Shown here: positions 55,013 through 64,000 of the stretch, piece after piece
How positions within the stretch are numbered: the first letter of the stretch is position 1
Layout of the letters: each line of letters begins with the position of its first letter
NCBI RefSeq assembly: GCF_028640845.1
Contig: NC_080539.1
Coordinates: 366,935,233-366,999,232, forward strand
Direction: 5' to 3'
Length of the DNA stretch: 64,000 bases
Source of the DNA: Ahaetulla prasina
Taxonomy: Eukaryota; Chordata; Lepidosauria; Squamata; Colubridae
Position numbers and translations under genes: made by a program
Notes under the pieces: generated by a model
Databases searched by the model: none
The model's input: the letters and a program-made list of their open reading frames with translations, nothing else
Told to the model about the DNA's origin: nothing

Positions 55013-55272
55013 CAATAACAGACTTGGAAGGGATTCACAACTTCTGGAGGCAAGTTGTTCCACTGATTAATTGTTCTCACTGTCAGGAAACGTCTCCTTA
55101 GTTCTAAGTTGCTTCTCTCCTTGATCAGTTTCCACCCATGGCTTCTTATTCTACCCTCAGGTGCTTTGGAGAATAGCTTGACTCCTTCTTCTTTGTGGCA
55201 ACCCCTGTGATATTGGAGCACTGCTATCATATCACCCCTAGTTCTTCTTTTCATTAAACTAGACATACCCAA
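55013..55272 (-). mobile_element. CR1 LINE fragment
   Basis: CR1 C-terminal region (complement of NNLPPEVV, LFSKAPEGR, GMSSLMKRRT) with a deletion just after the 3' tip. Confidence 0.9.
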
Positions 55273-55896
55273 CAAGACATACTCATAATTAGAATTGCAG
55301 AAAAAACCATGACTACCAACCTGCCTTCCATTGAGGACCTGTATATTGCACGAGTCAAAAAGAGGGCTGTGAAAATATTTACACACCCCTCGCATCCTGG
55401 ACATAAACTGTTTCAACTCCTACCCTCAACACGACGCTATAGAGCACAGCACAACAGAACAACTAGACACAAGAACAGTTTTTTCTCAAAAGCCATCACT
55501 CTGCTAAACAAATAATTCCCTCCGCACTGTCAAACTATTTACTAAGTCTGCATTACTATTAGTCTTCTCATCGTTCCTATCACTCATCTCCTCCCACTTA
55601 TGACTGCGTGACTGTAACTTTGTTGCTTGTATCCTTACAATTTATATTGATACTAATTTTTCCTAGTATGATTCGATTGCTTATTTGTACCCTATGACTA
55701 TCATTAAGTGTTGTACCTTATGATCCTTGATGAATTTATCTTGTCTTTTTATGTACACTGAGAGCATATGCACCAAAGACAAATTCCTTGTGTGTCCAAT
55801 TGCACTTGGCCAATAAAGAATTATTCTATTCTATTCTATTCTATTCTATTCTATTCTATTCTATTCTATTCTATTCTATTCTATTCTATTCTATTT
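55273..55896 (+). mobile_element. CR1/L3-group LINE 3' end with ATTCT tail
   Basis: A frame at 55309-55515 encodes LPSIEDLYIARVKKRAVKIF, HPGHKLFQLLPSTRRYRA and TTRHKNSFFSKAITLLNK, then the 3' UTR, cacttggccaataaag and about 14 ATTCT units. Confidence 0.93.
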
Positions 55897-56000
55897 TGCA
55901 TGTTTCTTTTTAAAGCTTCCACCTGTTGGTTTGTGTTTCCTATCTGTGGGTACCACAGAGAATAAATCCATATCTTCAGTGGATTTAGAGGATTACCATG

Positions 56001-56077
56001 TCTCCCTTGCTGGCTGGGGAATTCTGGGAATTGAAGTCCATGCATTTTCAAGTTTCCAAGGCTGAGAAACACTGTGC
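56001..56077. mobile_element. Half of a hairpin MITE
   Basis: tggctggggaattctgggaa to ggctgagaaacactg. Confidence 0.7.
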
Positions 56078-56196
56078 TAAACCAGGTTCTTTCCATCCTT
56101 TTTCATAGAATTTAGCCTCCAAACATCTGACCATCTCCATTGTTGACCTTTTTTTTTCTTACTTCCTCATCATCCTTCTGGTATTGAGGTGGGTCA

Positions 56197-56690
56197 AATT
56201 GATCAAAGCTCAGACACTTGGCAACTGATTCATATTTATGCTGGTTTCAGTGTCCTGGGATCATGTGATCCAGAGGTGGTATTCAGTTGGTTCAGATCAG
56301 TTCACCCGAACCCGTAGCGGAAATCACAGGTGGGGCTGTCCATCTGCCCTGGCTCTATGCCATCCTAATTAGGCACGTTTTTGAGGCTGGGCGCATGTGC
56401 AGTGTGGCAGGTGAGCGAGCGAACCGGGCTCGCGCGCACATGAAACAAGCGAACCAGTGGTAACCTAATGTGAAACCCACAGCTGATGTGATCCCCTTTT
56501 GTGATCTTCTGACAAGCAAAGTCACTGGGGAGTCCAGATTCACTTAACAACAACCTTACTAACTGCAGTGATTCACTTAACAAATATGGCAGGAAAGGTT
56601 GCAAAAGGTGGCAAAACTCACTTAGCAAATGTCTCACTTAGCAATAGAAATTTTTGGGCTCAATTAATGTCATAAGTTGAGAACCACCTG
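56197..56690 (-). mobile_element. Tigger-like MITE split by a hAT
   Basis: 5' truncated; resumes after the hAT at atgtgatccccttttgtgat and ends gttgagaaccacctg-TA. Confidence 0.85.
56271..56485. mobile_element. hAT MITE, 215 bp
   Basis: cagaggtggtattcagt..gaaacccacagctg with exact 8-bp duplication atgtgatc at 56263-56270 and 56486-56493. Confidence 0.93.
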
Positions 56691-56899
56691 TATATAGCAT
56701 CCCAGCAGTTGAAAAACATTGGTATTCCCAGTTTTGGGATTGTTTGTAGGTCAAATTTTTTGGGGGGGAAAAGTTTACCCACTGTTGAACTCTTGTGCAG
56801 GCTTCAGAACCTCCTGGGGGCTATTAAAGAAATGAACAGAAGACCAGATTTTAATCCTTTTATTCCAGCTATTTCGTTATTAATATATATATATATAAA

Positions 56900-57036
56900 C
56901 ATTGGTGGGATTCAGCCAGTTCGCACCACTTCGGCAGAACCGGTTGTTAGCTTTTTGAGCAGTCTGTCAAACTAGTTGTTGGAAGAAATCATTAGGGCAG
57001 AGAACTGGTTGTTAAATTACTTGAATCCCACCACTG
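56900..57036. mobile_element. hAT MITE, 137 bp
   Basis: cattggtgggattc..gaatcccaccactg in a TATA-rich target (tatataaa / tatatata). Confidence 0.88.
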
Positions 57037-57044
57037 TATATATA

Positions 57045-57716
57045 TATACAGTTAATATATATTTGATAACAGTTAAATGATGCATTTGGCATTAAAAGTG
57101 CATTATCCCGCTGTTGTCTGTAGGGGGAGGAATATCCATGCATTGAGAAAGAAAGAAGCAGCTTATTTTTGTAGCAAAATTAACATCCCTGTTCTACGAG
57201 GCAATTAAACAGAGGTTAAGAAATTATTGCGAGCAATTTAAATTAATGACCTTAACAGAGGTGAGTGGACGTGGTGTGATCAAATACAATGTTTTTTTTA
57301 ATGACAAAAACAGAATCAACTTTTTTTTTTTTTTTAAAAAAGTGCCTGTCTGAGCAGAAGGTTCAGTTGGATCTTAACAACAGTCAACTTTGATTTTTCC
57401 CCCTATCTGTAAATTAAGTCTACAATGTGAAATAATTGGAACAATTAATGCAAACTCATTTGTTAGATTAGCAGCGCAAGTTCGTTGCCGAGTTGTCTCG
57501 GTCGTAAATCCTGGCGTTCAATAGAGTTTACTCAGAAGTAGGTAAATAAAAGGATGGAAGTAGTAAATCAATCAATTTTTATTACGGTCACAGACCAGCA
57601 TTGAGTTGGAAATATAAAGATTATTGGGGGGTGGAGGGTGGAATGGACTTTTAGCATTTTGGATACAGTTTTGGACAACAGCCTTGGTGATCCTTTGCTA
57701 TTTCTACCAAAATTGG
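57045..57716. other. Unassigned AT-rich DNA, candidate conserved non-coding
   Basis: The part at 57150-57540 has repeated AATTAA / TAATTG words and no repeat decay; it reads like a developmental non-coding element. Impression only. Confidence 0.35.
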
Positions 57717-57724
57717 ATTAAACC

Positions 57725-57870
57725 CAGTGGTGGGGTTCAAATAATTTAACAACCGGTTCTCTGCCCTAATGATTTCTTCCAACAACCATTGGAAGTTAAC
57801 AACCAAACTGCTCAGAAAGTTAACAACCGGTTCTCCCGAAGTGGTGCGAACTGGCTGAATCCTACCACTG
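57725..57870. mobile_element. hAT MITE, 146 bp
   Basis: cagtggtggggttc..gaatcctaccactg with exact 8-bp duplication attaaacc at 57717-57724 and 57871-57878. Contains a short internal duplication of the gaaagttaacaacc segment. Confidence 0.94.
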
Positions 57871-57908
57871 ATTAAACCACCTTGGAAAGCTGTTTTAGAA
57901 TGAACGAA

Positions 57909-57990
57909 AGTAGTGTTTCTCAGTCAGAATTCCCCCTCCTCCAGCAATGGGAGTTGAAGTCCCCCACATCTGAAAGTTGCCAATGTTGAG
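57909..57990. mobile_element. Half of a hairpin MITE
   Basis: tagtgtttctcagtc, tgggagttgaagtccc, gttgccaatgttgag. Confidence 0.6.
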
Positions 57991-58186
57991 AATTAAAAAA
58001 AAAAGAATTAAAAAAAAATACGGAGACACAGATTCATCAAAAATATGTTTTTGCACGTGCAGGAAGTAGAAAGGAACGGCGACGTGTTTCATAATCTAGA
58101 TTTGCCATTTGTGGTAAAGGATATGCCAAGAATGCAGGTAGTCCTCAACTTATAACCATTTTTTTAGTGACCAGTCAAAGTTACAA

Positions 58187-58472
58187 AGTTGCTCTGTAGA
58201 AGGCCAGATCCTGAAGATGAAACTGAAATACTTTGGCCACCTAATGAGAAAGAAGGACTCCCTGGAGAAGAGCCGAATGCTGGGAACGATTGAGGGCAAA
58301 AGAAGAAGGGGACGGCAGAGAACGAGGTGGCTGGATGGAGTCACTGAAGCAGTCGGCGTGAGCTTAAATGGACTCCAGAGGATGATAGAGGACAGGAAGG
58401 CCTGGAGGAACGTGGTCCATGGGGTCGTGATGGGCCGGACACGACTTCGCAACTAACAACAACAACAAAAAA
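58187..58472 (+). mobile_element. Bov-B (RTE) LINE 3' end
   Basis: Encodes the Bov-B C-terminus: LKYFGHLMRKKDSLEKSRML, GTIEGKRRRGRQRTRWLDGV, RKAWRNVVHGVVMGRTRL, stop, then gacacgacttcgcaactaac and an AAC tail. Exact 11-bp target duplication caaagttacaa at 58176-58186 and 58473-58483. The frame is intact over its ~80 codons, suggesting a fairly recent insertion. Confidence 0.93.
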
Positions 58473-58611
58473 CAAAGTTACAATGGCCCTAAAAAAATAT
58501 GACTTACATTGGGTACTTCACAACTGCTGCAACCACCTTATGATATTGTGACCGTTCCCATGGTCACAAGATCAAAATTGGGACAGTTGTCAGCCAGCAT
58601 GTATTTATATG

Positions 58612-58681
58612 CACCAAGACAAATTCCTTGTGTGTCCAATCACACTTGGCCAATAAAAATTCTATTCTATTCTATTCTATA
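58612..58681 (+). mobile_element. Minimal L3-group LINE insertion with ATTCT tail
   Basis: Only about 45 bp of LINE (gcaccaagacaaattccttg .. ttggccaataaa) plus four to five ATTCT units, placed inside the MITE. Confidence 0.88.
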
Positions 58682-58911
58682 AAGGCTGCAATGATCCCAA
58701 GGTCATGTGATCACCTTTTGTGACCTTCCCAGCTGGCTTTCAACAAGCAAAGCCAATGGGAGAAGTTGGATTCGCTTAATGACTGCTTGGCTCACTTAAC
58801 AACTGCAGTGATTCTGACAAAAATAGCCAGAATTGGGCACTTAAGAACCGCATTGCTTAGCAATAGAAACTCTGGCCCCCAATTGCGGTTGTAAGTCGAG
58901 GGCTATCTGTA

Positions 58912-59301
58912 CAGGTAATCCTCAACTTACAATAGTTCATTTAGTGACCATTCGAAGTTTCAATGGCAATGAAAAAAATGACTTATGACCATTTTCCACA
59001 CTTATGACTGTGGCAGCATCCCCGTGATCAAAATTCAGAAGCTTGGCAACCGATTCATATTTATGACGGTCGCAGTGTCCCCGGGTCACATGATCCCCTC
59101 TTGCGACCTTCTGACAAGCAAAATCAATGGGGAAGCCAGATTCACTTAACAACCGTGGTATTAATTTAACAACTTCAGTGATTCAACTTAACAAATGTGG
59201 CAGGAAAAGTCGTAAAATGGGGCAATGCTCACTTAACAAAATTTCTCGCTTAACAACATAAAGTTTAGGCTCAATTGTGGTCGTAAGTTGAAGACTACCT
59301 G
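58912..59301 (-). mobile_element. Tigger-like MITE, 390 bp
   Basis: caggtaatcctcaacttac..gtaagttgaagactacctg-TA. Shares the TA at 58910-58911 with the preceding copy. Confidence 0.92.
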
Positions 59302-59304
59302 TAT

Positions 59305-59784
59305 ATACATGGGAGAAAATGATTTATATACGATATTTGCAGCTGACAATAGATCGATGTTTCTCAACCTTGGCAACTTTAAGATATGTGGACTTCAACT
59401 CCAGAATTGAGGTACCCAAGATTTTGACAGACCTGAAGCTAACTTCAAAGTCGGTTCAAATCGCTCTGAGACTGATTTATGTATTAAATTTATAGGTCTC
59501 CTATCTCACTCTGGGAGGCTAAGTTTCTAATTCATTTTATTTATTTCGATAGTACTTTATATACTGTAACTTTTTCATCAAGTGCCTCTGGTTTGCTTTG
59601 CAGTTTGCTTTTTTCCCCTGTGGTGTTTTTTTGCGAATTTTTTCCCCCCCTTCTCAGACTAGATTTGCCAATGATCTGGTATAATTGTTTTAACTATTGT
59701 GTTCAGGTGCCATTTGATATATTTGGCAGCTTCCTAAATGTTGTATGGTGGCGGGTTTTTTTGTTTATTGTTTGTTTCCACGCT
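59305..59784. other. Unassigned DNA with a hairpin-MITE scrap
   Basis: tgtttctcaaccttggcaac at about 59355 and aagatatgtggacttcaact are one arm of the hairpin MITE. The remainder is T-rich and unassigned. Confidence 0.5.
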
Positions 59785-59785
59785 A

Positions 59786-60248
59786 TAGGTGGTCCTCGAC
59801 TTACAACCACAGTTGAGCCCAAAATTCCTGTTACTAAGCAAGGCAGCTATTAAATGAATTGCGCCCTGTTTTGCAACCTGTGAATCCCTGCAGTTCAGGG
59901 GTGAAATCCAGCAGGTTCTGACAGTTTCTGGAGAACTGGTAGCAGAAACAGCAGTTTGGAGAACCGGCAAATACCACCCCTGGCTGGCCTCAGAGCGGGG
60001 TGGGACTGGAGATTTTGCAATGTCCTTCCCCCAGGAGTGGGGAGGGAATGGGGATTTTGCAGTATCCTTCCCCTGCCACGCCCACCAAGTCACACTACAC
60101 CACACCCACCAACACACGCCCACAGAACCGGTAGTAAAAGAATTTGGATTTCACCACTGCTGCAGTTATTAAATGAATCACATCATTAAGCAAATCCAGT
60201 TTTCCGCACTGATCTTGCTTGTAGGAAGCCGGCTGGAAGATTACAAAT
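59786..60248 (+). mobile_element. Tigger-like MITE split by a hAT, right end lost
   Basis: taggtggtcctcgacttac after TA; the hAT sits at 59896-60159; continues to about 60248. Confidence 0.85.
59896..60159. mobile_element. hAT-type MITE, 264 bp (ACCGGTTC family)
   Basis: caggggtgaaatccagc..ggatttcaccactg with exact 8-bp duplication ctgcagtt at 59888-59895 and 60160-60167. Confidence 0.95.
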
Positions 60249-60249
60249 G

Positions 60250-60700
60250 GTTACACATTTTGGAAATATTCTACCCATATTAGCAATTTCTTTGGATTTT
60301 TCCAGGAAAAAAGAAAGTGCCAATAACTTCTCAAAGTGGATTTTCTGGAAAACTTTTTCCTAAGGTTTTTCCTAAAAATGTCAGAGGTTTTTCCTAAAAA
60401 TGCTACTTAGCGGTTGAAAAAAATCAGTGCTCACCAAACCGCTGAACAATCATACAATTAAAAGATAGCACCCCTTCACCCTGAGTTCATGATATTTTAC
60501 CAAGAGAATCTCTCCAAATTTGTCTCCTCCTTGAAAAATATGTTCCTGGAATCAACACACTTTCATCAAAATGAACAAAAAACTGGTCAGCAGAGGGGAA
60601 AAAAAAAACGAGAGGAGATTTTGATCTCGGTACGCGATTGATCCCTGAATTTGATTGCCAGAAAGCTGCTGAGATGGAAAATGGATAAGATGAGGTCATC
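60250..60700. other. Unassigned DNA
   Basis: Contains a small repeat of ttttcctaaaaatg (60365, 60390) and nothing else recognisable. Confidence 0.4.
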
Positions 60701-60705
60701 TGTAG

Positions 60706-60828
60706 CAGCATTTCTCAAGCTTGACAACTTTTAAGACCTGTGGACTTCAATTCCCAGAATTCCCCAGCCAGCAAAGCAAAGAATTGACGCCCGAAGGTCT
60801 TGAAGTTGCAAGGTTGAGAAACACTCAC
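60706..60828. mobile_element. Hairpin MITE
   Basis: cagcatttctcaagc..gttgagaaacactc; arms diverged. Confidence 0.75.
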
Positions 60829-61006
60829 CTGGAAGAGTAATACCTGTGGATGACAGCTTCATCTATTGTTTTCCAAGATGAAGGAGAGTCCTCCAAGACA
60901 ACTGACAGTTTCACCCCAATTCAATTCAATTCAATTCAGAATAGAGCTGGAAGGGACCTTGGCGGTCTTCTAGTCCAACCCCTTGCTCAAGCAGGAGACC
61001 CTACAT

Positions 61007-61522
61007 CAGTGGTAGTCAACCTGGTCCCTACTGCCCACTAGTAAGCGTTCCAGCTTTCATGGTAGGCGGTAGGGGTTTTGTCCGATACTGAAGAACTTTC
61101 CTTTTAATTTAATTGACTTTTTTAAAAAAATTCATAGCATTATTTAAAAACATTTTCATTAGATTTTCATAAAATTCCCCGTGACAATTTAAATTTCTGA
61201 AAATATACTATTTGTATCGCCCGCCCGTAAGTTTAATTCACGTTACATAAGTGAAACTAAATGGTGCTATAGTGCGACCGCAAACAAAAGAGCCTCGTCC
61301 CAGAACAGCTCGCACATCTCCCCCCACACCACCCAGCTGTAAGAAACAAGCAGAGCTGGTAGCTGGCGCCCCTCTCCCCAAACCCAATCCACGATGCGCG
61401 AGAGGCATACGCAGACGACGATACACGGTGCATTACTGTGGAACCGGTGGGCGGTTAGAAAATTTTACTACTAACAGAGATACAGAAGTGGGCGGTAGGT
61501 ATAAAAAGGTTGACTACCCCTG
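61007..61522. mobile_element. hAT element, 516 bp, possible widely transferred family
   Basis: Ends cagtggtagtcaacctgg and aggttgactacccctg, with exact 8-bp duplication ccctacat at 60999-61006 and 61523-61530. Inner phrases: ctactgcccactagtaagcg, gtgggcggttagaaaatttt. The ends look like hAT elements I remember from mammals such as bats. Confidence 0.93.
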
Positions 61523-61613
61523 CCCTACATCATTTCAGACCAGTGACTGTCCAATCTCTTCTTAAAAACCTCCAGTGATGGAGCATCCAAAACTTCTGGA
61601 AGCAAGTCGTTAA

Positions 61614-62148
61614 TAGAATAGAATAGAATAGAATTTTTATTGGCCAAGTGTGATTGGACACACAAGGAATTTGTCTTGGTGCATATGCTCTCAGTGTACA
61701 TAAAAGAAAAGATACGTTCATCAAGGTACAACATTTACAACACAATTGATGATCAATATATCAATATAAATCATAAGGATTGCCAGCAACAAGTTATAGT
61801 CATACAGTCATAAGTGGAAAGAGATTGGCGATGGGAACTATGAAACGATTAATAGTAGTGCAGATTCAGTAAATAGTCTGACAGTGTTGAGGGAATTATT
61901 TGTTTAGCAGAGTGATGGCCTTCGGGAAAAAACTGTTCTTGTGTCTAGTTGTTCTGGTGTGCAGTGCTCTATAGCGTCGTTTTGAGGGTAGGAGTTGAAA
62001 GAGTTTATGTCCAGGATGCAAGGGATCTGCAAATATTTTCACGGCCCTCTTCTTGATTCGTGCAGTATACAGGTCCTCAATGGAAGGCAAGTTGGTAGCA
62101 ATTATTTTTTCTGCAGTTCTAATTATCCTCTGAAGTCTGTGTTTTTCT
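61614..62148 (-). mobile_element. CR1/L3-group LINE 3' end with AATAG tail
   Basis: AATAG units at 61614-61634; the minus strand encodes LPSIEDLYTARIKKRAVKIF, HPGHKLFQLLPSKRRYRA and TTRHKNSFFPKAITLLNK. Very similar to 39462-39936. Confidence 0.93.
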
Positions 62149-62507
62149 TGTTGGGTTGCAGAACCGAATTGTTCTCCCTGTTAGGAAGTTTCTCCATAAT
62201 TCCAGATTGCTTCTCTCTTTGATTTAGTTTCCATGCATTATTTCTTGTCCTGCCTTCAGGTGCTTTGGAAAATAGGTGGACCCCCTCTTCTTTGTGGCAG
62301 CCCCTCAAATACTGGAATACTGCTAACTTGTGTGTGTCCTCCCCCCCCCAGTCCTTCTTTTCTCTAGACTGGCCATACCTAATTCCTGCAACCGTTCTTC
62401 ATGTTTTAGTCTCCAGGCCTTTAATCATCTTAGTTGCTCATCTCTGCACTTTTTCCAAAGTCTCAACATTTTTTTTGTAGTGTGGTGACCAAAATGTGGA
62501 TGCAGTA

Positions 62508-62902
62508 AAGATACTCCTCCACATACGGTTCATTTAATGACCGTTCAAAGTTACAACAGCACTGAGAAAAGTGACATAGAAGCGTTTTTCACAGTTACGA
62601 CCTTCGTAGCATCCCCGTGATTATGTGACCAAAATTCAGATGCTCGGGAAACTGGTTCATATTTATGACCATTGCTGTGTCCCCAGGTCATGCGATCCCC
62701 TTTTGTGACCTTCTGGCAAGCCAAGTCAATGGGAGAAGCGAGATTCACTTAACAACCGGGTTACTAAGTTATCCACTGCAGTGATCCACTTAACAGCTAA
62801 AGCAAGAAAGGTCGTAAAATGGGGCAAAGCTCACTTCACAAACGTCTCACTCAGCAACAGAAATTTTGGGCTCAATTGTAGCCGTAAGTCGAGGACTACC
62901 TG
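62508..62902 (-). mobile_element. Tigger-like MITE, 395 bp
   Basis: Lies between TA at 62506-62507 and TA at 62903-62904, within CR1 sequence that reads gcagTAtcccagg once the insert is removed. This directly demonstrates a TA target duplication for the family. Confidence 0.95.
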
Positions 62903-62960
62903 TATCCCAGGTGTCGTCTTACTAAGATTTTATAAAGCGGTGCTAATAATTCACGGCTCC

Positions 62961-63790
62961 AAGGATCTTTTTTCTTCAATCTTTGGCTGGCCGGCGATTG
63001 GGAAGGCCGAAGCCGTCCGCGATCCGATCCGTTCAAAACCTCTGCAAGAGCGCAGAGCGACAGAGAGAAAGCAAGGTGGCCTGGCCGGTTTTTGACATCG
63101 GCTGCTCTGCAGAATTGGCAGTCCGCCCTCGACAGATTTCCCTTAAGAAATGATCTCTTTTCTTGGCACCATCCAAACGTCCCCCTCAATGCCTCATTTG
63201 CTACAGAAGCGCTCAAGCTTTCGGGTCATTAATTGCTCCAGTTCTCATGTCTCTTGTTTGCCTTGTTTGGCTACAAATCCTTCTATTATACCTAATCATA
63301 TCTAACACTTCACTCACTCTCACCCCCCCCCTTGTAAATTTCCTTTGCCAATGCCTGTTGTTGTTTTTCAGGGTTGGGGTTGTTGTTTTTTTGCAGTTTC
63401 TCACTTTCGCTGGCTTGTGTTTGGGACCTGCTCCGGAAAAGAAAAAGGAGAAACTAATTAAAAATGGCCTACGTCGGAAGCTTTGGAGCGTGTTTGGTAG
63501 CAAAACGACAAAGGCCTCGTGGCAAGGAAAAATCAATTTTACAGTTACGGGAGCAGAATGAATGGTCCGGGTGCATTAAGGAGGGTGGGGAGGGTGGGGG
63601 GGGGGTGAAGAAGGAAAATCAGGAAGTAAGGGGGTGAGAGAGATGTTGATGTGTCAAGAGGCAGGAACAGGAGACAACGGTGCTTGGATCCGTAAGTCGT
63701 GAAAAAGAAGCGGTGTAGCGTGTAAGGAACAGCTTCAGAGCCGAAGGTTTGGTTGCAGGATTGGGCCCTTATTAGCTATTTTCTTTGATG
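62961..63790. other. Unassigned DNA
   Basis: Apparently single copy. A T-rich tract ending in tttttttgcag at about 63387-63397 precedes an open stretch to 63561 (AEKKKEK-like, Lys-rich); no family is recognised. G-rich run at about 63590-63606. Confidence 0.4.
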
Positions 63791-63799
63791 AGTGTAATG

Positions 63800-64000
63800 G
63801 GCAGAAGGAATAGGAATAGGAATAGGAATGGAATTAGGATAGGATAGGATAGGATAGGATAGGATAGGATAGGATAGGATAGGGGAATGGAATGGAATGG
63901 AATGGAATAGAATAGAATAGAATAGAATAGAATAGAATAGAATAGAATAGAATAAGGATGGAATGGAATGGAATAGAATAGAATAGAAAATATGGAATAA
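63800..64000. repeat. ATAGG/GGAAT/ATAGA array
   Basis: Tandem AGGAT, GGAAT and ATAGA pentamers in blocks; continues past the window edge. Confidence 0.95.

Larger units (their letters stand above)
58135..58909 (-). mobile_element. Tigger-like MITE split by Bov-B and an L3-type LINE
   Basis: caggtagtcctcaacttat..gtaagtcgagggctatctg-TA. Two insertions: 58187-58472 and about 58612-58681. Confidence 0.9.
60936..62960 (-). mobile_element. CR1 LINE split by three insertions
   Basis: CR1 minus-strand pieces: 60936-61006, 61523-61613, about 62150-62507 and 62903-62960. Joined, they run from the 3' tip (gaatagagctggaagggacc) through the KLFSKAPEG and LERVQ regions to the ttttataaagcggtgctaat region. 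Confidence 0.92.

Noticed and set aside
63163..63561. 132-codon frame taken as a whole gene
   Set aside because: The first half is low-complexity hydrophobic from T-rich DNA; only the end merits the low-interest exon note.
1..64000. CRISPR arrays, bacterial operons, tRNA or rRNA genes
   Set aside because: The window is vertebrate nuclear DNA. tRNA-like A and B boxes occur only as SINE heads and no intact tRNA or rRNA gene is visible.

Overview
This window is vertebrate nuclear DNA, very probably from a squamate reptile and most likely a snake. The sequence basis is the mix of repeats: CR1 LINEs, LINE tails that run straight into (ATTCT)n/(ATAGA)n microsatellites, a Bov-B (RTE) LINE end, a Sauria SINE with its Bov-B-type tail, L2 LINEs, GATA arrays and many hAT and Tc/mariner-type MITEs. 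The species assignment is inference; nothing here fixes it below 'squamate, probably snake'.

Only one convincing host protein-coding feature is visible: an uninterrupted 269-codon prohibitin-1 (PHB) reading frame on the minus strand at 28073-28882. Vertebrate PHB is a multi-exon gene, so this looks like an intronless retrocopy with an intact frame. It has a possible AATAAA signal 141 bp past the stop and an unusual cluster of four TGACRTCA (CRE-type) sites 0.3-1.0 kb upstream of the ATG.

Layout. 0-5.4 kb: hAT elements, a CR1, a possible RTE remnant, a tandem array of hAT-hairpin fragments. 5.4-8.0 kb: unassigned DNA, then a ~930-bp ATAGA/ATGGG satellite abutting a CR1. 8-12.4 kb: SINE remnant, the best CR1 (RT domain with FADD box), GGAA/GATG repeats, a 354-bp hAT, an LTR start cut by a LINE. 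12.4-17 kb: AT-rich unassigned DNA, MITEs, Sauria SINE. 17-18.3 kb: Penelope-like sequence with a hammerhead-like core, and a SINE flanked by identical 158-bp direct repeats. 19-27.8 kb: L2, a solo LTR, nested MITEs and LINEs. 28-30 kb: the PHB locus. 30-33 kb: nested LINEs and a palindrome-rich hAT. 33.1-35.7 kb: a ~1.25-kb near-identical tandem duplication. 36-47 kb: CR1s, LINE/microsatellite units, MITEs, SINEs and blocks of unassigned DNA. 46.8-48.9 kb: two solo LTRs. 49-62.9 kb: dense MITEs, a Bov-B insertion with an 11-bp target duplication, and a CR1 interrupted by three different transposons. The rest is unassigned DNA and a terminal ATAGG/ATAGA array.

The elements do not form a pathway. 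The useful organisation is stratigraphic: Tigger-like MITEs (about 395 bp, TA target) and CR1 form the old layer, into which hAT elements (8-bp target duplications), SINEs, L2, Bov-B and microsatellite-tailed LINEs have jumped. Many boundaries could be fixed because target-site duplications can be read directly. Family names are from recognition of ends, tails and encoded motifs, not from a database search.
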